Origin: Chlorocebus sabaeus
Lineage: Eukaryota > Chordata > Mammalia > Primates > Cercopithecidae
Direction: 5' to 3'
Assembly (NCBI RefSeq): GCF_047675955.1
Contig: NC_132928.1
Span: forward strand, 43,580,889 to 43,644,888
Length of the DNA stretch: 64,000 nt
A program made the position numbers and the translations under genes. Positions 61,261 through 64,000 of the stretch are shown in pieces; the stretch's first letter is position 1; each line of letters starts with the position of its first letter. Under the pieces are notes generated by a model, which made no database searches, was not told the origin of the DNA, and saw only the letters and a program-made list of their open reading frames with translations.

Positions 61261-62878
61261 CTATGGAAACAAGCAGCATTTTTACAAAAATATGAACCTA
61301 CAGAGCAGGGCAATCACTTTTTTCACCACATGCTAGTTTATTTGAAATTTCATTTTTGAGAAGGAATTTTAATGGAAATAAGAAACCTACATATGTCTAA
61401 CCTCTTAAATAGATTTAAAGGAGGGAGGAAGAGGAAGAGAAAGAGGAGGGCGAGGGGAGAAAACAAATTCCAAGCCTAAACTTTCTCAAAATAGCCTATC
61501 ATTGATCTCCAGGAATACTAACTAGTAAGAAACCAAAGCAAAAATTACATTATTTTCTGATAATCTATCTGGAATTATTTTAATAAAGAAAAATACTAAT
61601 ACTATACTTACAGATATCTTAAAAAGCATTAAAATAATCACGACAAATTAATAAATATTGAGTCCTTTCTAATGGGGATTATTAAAACTACATTCAGCTG
61701 GACCTCTGTCTAGGGAGTTTGAAGTTTAGGAGAGAAAGTGAAAAACTAATTTACTTATAATAATAAATCACAGACTGTAGATCACATTATATACACATAT
61801 GTATGTGTCTGTGTGTAAATTTATGTAGGATTGCACTAAATAAATTTCAGTTTGGTGACTAGAGGCACAGATTTCGCTGAAGGTCTTGTGAATGGAAGAA
61901 TTCGAGTTTCCTTAACAAACAGTAAGTCAATAAAGGGGAGCTGATTTGCAGGTAGTAGATTGAGAGAAGGAAAAATAAATGTTGGTTTAGATGTTTAATT
62001 TGAGGTTTCAGTGTATTATCCGAACAGAAGTTCCTAGTCAACAGCTGGAAATGGAACTTGGAAGAGTTTCAGCATTGGTGATACTACAGTTTTAGGAATC
62101 TTAAATTGCATGATGAAAAAAAATTAGTATTAACATTGGTATTAGAAGTACCAAGGACTTCAGAAATAGTAATAGAGGAAAAGGGGAAAAGTGGTAATGA
62201 AGAAGGCTGAGCCGTATTAGTATTATGGCACATAAGGTAGAAATTCATAATAGAAGGAACAATCAACAAATGACATCTAATGTTGAAGTAAAATCAATGA
62301 GACTAAAAGACTGAGACTGGTCCACTGGATTGGGTAGATAGTATATTTTAATTATTTCAATTACTTAAACAATGACAGCACATAAGTGGTCTCACCAAAT
62401 GTGATTTAACAAATTCATGTGTATTCTAGTTTGGACATTTTGGGATAAAATATTTCACTTTGGGGTAACGACCCCAAAATTAGAATAATAACCAAAAGCA
62501 CCACTCATTTTCTGAATTACTGAACTTTGGAAAAGCCTAACATAGTTATCAGCTTACTATGAAATCTACTCTATATGTAACTGTGTTTGTAATTCTTCAA
62601 TTTCCTTGTCCTAAAACAGATCTGAGGAAGTTATCTCCAAATGTTAATTAGTAAGTCAATGATAAGGAACAAGGCAGCCAAATTATCCCACTGCACTTAT
62701 TTGAAAGGGCTAAAATATCTATTTCAATCCTTGTTTCAGTTTTTAAAAAGAAGTTATTTGATTCAGATTTTATGATTTAAATAGGAATGTAAGAGAAATT
62801 TTTCCTATCTATGGCACTTACAGAGGGGTATTGGCTGTGGGGGTTTAAAGGTGCATCAGTCATCCCAGTGTGACTTAC
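61261..62878 (-). other. HMCN1 intron splitting an Ig domain
   Basis: A 1.6 kb intron. A purine-rich patch at about 61420-61462 (GGAGGAAGAGGAAGAGAAAG) is the only simple repeat. No gene seen. Confidence 0.8.
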
Positions 62879-63069
62879 AACAGTGCCATAGATGGCCAGG
62901 GAACCATTGCCCAGTTTCCGGATTCTGTGGCTAATTTCAATATCCACTCCCTTTCTATTCCACTGGATGGTTGGGGTGGGGTCTCCTTTCACCTCACAAT
63001 TCAAGATTGCATTCCCACCAAGTGGTTCAATCCAGTTAGAAGGATAATCACCTTTGAAGACTGGAGGTT
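62879..63069 (-). CDS. HMCN1: HMCN1 exon (human exon 85): N-terminal part of an Ig I-set domain
   Basis: This exon is 191 bp, phase 1 to phase 0, about residues 4347-4410. It contains the first Ig cysteine (I-L-N-C-E-V) and the C-strand tryptophan (I-Q-W-N-R-K-G), then an N-G-S sequon that could be N-glycosylated and the start of the E strand (L-A-I-Y-G-T-V). The domain is completed by the next exon at about 61.2 kb, so this Ig is split by an intron inside the domain. The donor is GTT|GTAAGT. Reading on past the donor gives unrelated residues and a stop, which supports the splice site. Confidence 0.96.
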
Positions 63070-63437
63070 CTGGAAAATAACATAAGACAGGTACAACGTA
63101 AAAGTAAGTGCTGGTAATTTGTGATTTTTGATCTATTTGGAAAAATAATTTAGTAAAGAGGGGAGTAAAGCCACCTTAAAACCTCATGAATTTTCCAGAA
63201 TCAAATCTTGCTAAATCACCAGATAATTTTGTCAATTTCAATATTCTAAGGGAATGATTCCACTTTGTGTGAAATGATCTCTTCACTTATCTACTTTTGA
63301 GTTGAATGCTCATAATTTTTTCCTCATGAATTTGTATATCTGTGAAATAGGACTGAGTGGATTAAAAACTAAGAAGCAAAACCTGAGCCATTCATTATGA
63401 ACGCATTATAAATTAAAAATGCAGTGCTTTTACCTAC
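63070..63437 (-). other. HMCN1 intron between exons 84 and 85
   Basis: A 368-bp intron with no recognised content. Confidence 0.85.
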
Positions 63438-63572
63438 CTTTCACATAAACAAACCCAATTGCCTTCACAAAGCCAACGCTGTTCTCTGCGGTGCACACGT
63501 AAGTACCTGAATCCTCTTTTGACACTCTTTCAATAACAAGTTCACTGTGTCCATTTACACTGTCAAAGTGGG
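63438..63572 (-). CDS. HMCN1: HMCN1 exon (human exon 84): C-terminal half of an Ig I-set domain
   Basis: This exon is 135 bp, phase 1 to phase 1, about residues 4302-4347. The acceptor is TTTCCTTCAG and the donor is G|GTAGGT. It encodes the second half of an I-set domain: the motif E-D-S-G-T-Y-V-C carries the F-strand tyrosine and the second Ig cysteine, followed by A-E-N-S-V-G. The first half must lie on the next exon beyond the window. The junction codon to the following exon gives Glu before P-P-V-F, matching known hemicentin spacing. Repeated Ig domains form the long rod of the protein. Confidence 0.96.
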
Positions 63573-64000
63573 CTGAAGGAAACAAGAAACAACACAAATG
63601 CCTCTCAGGAACCTAGGAAAAATTTCACGACAGCTCCATATTTTGCACATTAGATTTATGAGTTGGTCAACAATTGAACCAAAGAGATGACATTGGAGAA
63701 GAGAGCGTTTTCCACAGATTTCTTCATCTGAGCTATTTACTATGTCTATAGACACTTGTTTGAAGAACAAAAAACAAGGAAGGAACAGGAAAAGAGAATG
63801 AAAACAAACATCTTTTAAAAATTAGGCTTAAAGTAAACCTTTCATCTAAATGTGTTGCTTAAAGCTGGCTCGTAGTCTGAGTTTCAAAAATATTTCATTC
63901 AGAAATATTACATTTTCCATTTCATTTATCTCACTACCACTTTCCCTCCCAAACAATTTACATCAAACACATGAAAACTTTTTCACCTTATAATTCAACT
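63573..64000 (-). other. HMCN1 intron upstream of exon 84, runs off the window
   Basis: No further exon was found up to the window end. The open frame at 63555-63770 overlaps the exon in a different frame and is a shadow. Confidence 0.8.

Overview
The window is one 64 kb block of primate nuclear DNA carrying the 3' end of HMCN1 (hemicentin-1, also called fibulin-6) on the minus strand. The primate assignment rests on the dense Alu, L1, MIR, L2, Tigger1 and MER1 repeats. The gene reads from high to low coordinates. I find 24 coding exons, all with canonical GT/AG splice sites and compatible reading phases. They correspond to the last 24 of the 107 exons of human HMCN1, about residues 4302-5635. 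Counting back from the stop codon puts residue 5345 on the Gln of a P-P-G-Q-H stretch. That agrees with the published human Gln5345 and supports the absence of indels. Residue numbers below use human numbering on that basis. Several coding residues differ from the human protein as I remember it, so the source may be a non-human primate; this is a soft inference.

Layout along the gene (high to low coordinate): half of one Ig domain (63.5 kb), two complete Ig I-set domains (63.0-57.0 kb), six thrombospondin type-1 repeats (56.5-42.1 kb, each on a 171-bp exon), a nidogen-type G2F beta-barrel on four exons (36.7-33.9 kb), a small linker exon (29.0 kb), eight EGF-like exons (28.0-6.4 kb, mostly calcium-binding), and the terminal exon (4.9 kb) with the fibulin-type C-terminal module, stop codon and about 1 kb of 3' UTR. 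Below about 3.5 kb is intergenic sequence downstream of the gene. The promoter and most Ig exons lie beyond the right edge. These domains form the C-terminal part of a very large secreted extracellular-matrix protein.

Nearly everything else is intron filled with interspersed repeats. The main ones are a full-length but dead L1 (47.6-53.6 kb), a Tigger1 DNA transposon with both ends preserved (37.7-40.4 kb), a MER1-type hAT element, an L1 with a 5' inversion (23.7-25.4 kb), about nine Alus, and a large CTTT/TTTC tract. I see no second protein-coding gene, tRNA or rRNA gene, or CRISPR array, and no undescribed biological system. The less ordinary signals are local rearrangements (a 95%-like direct repeat flanking three G2F exons, an Alu fragment apparently copied into Tigger1, a 176-bp tandem duplication), a furin-like RTRR site in an EGF linker, and the exact 171-bp TSP1 exon array.
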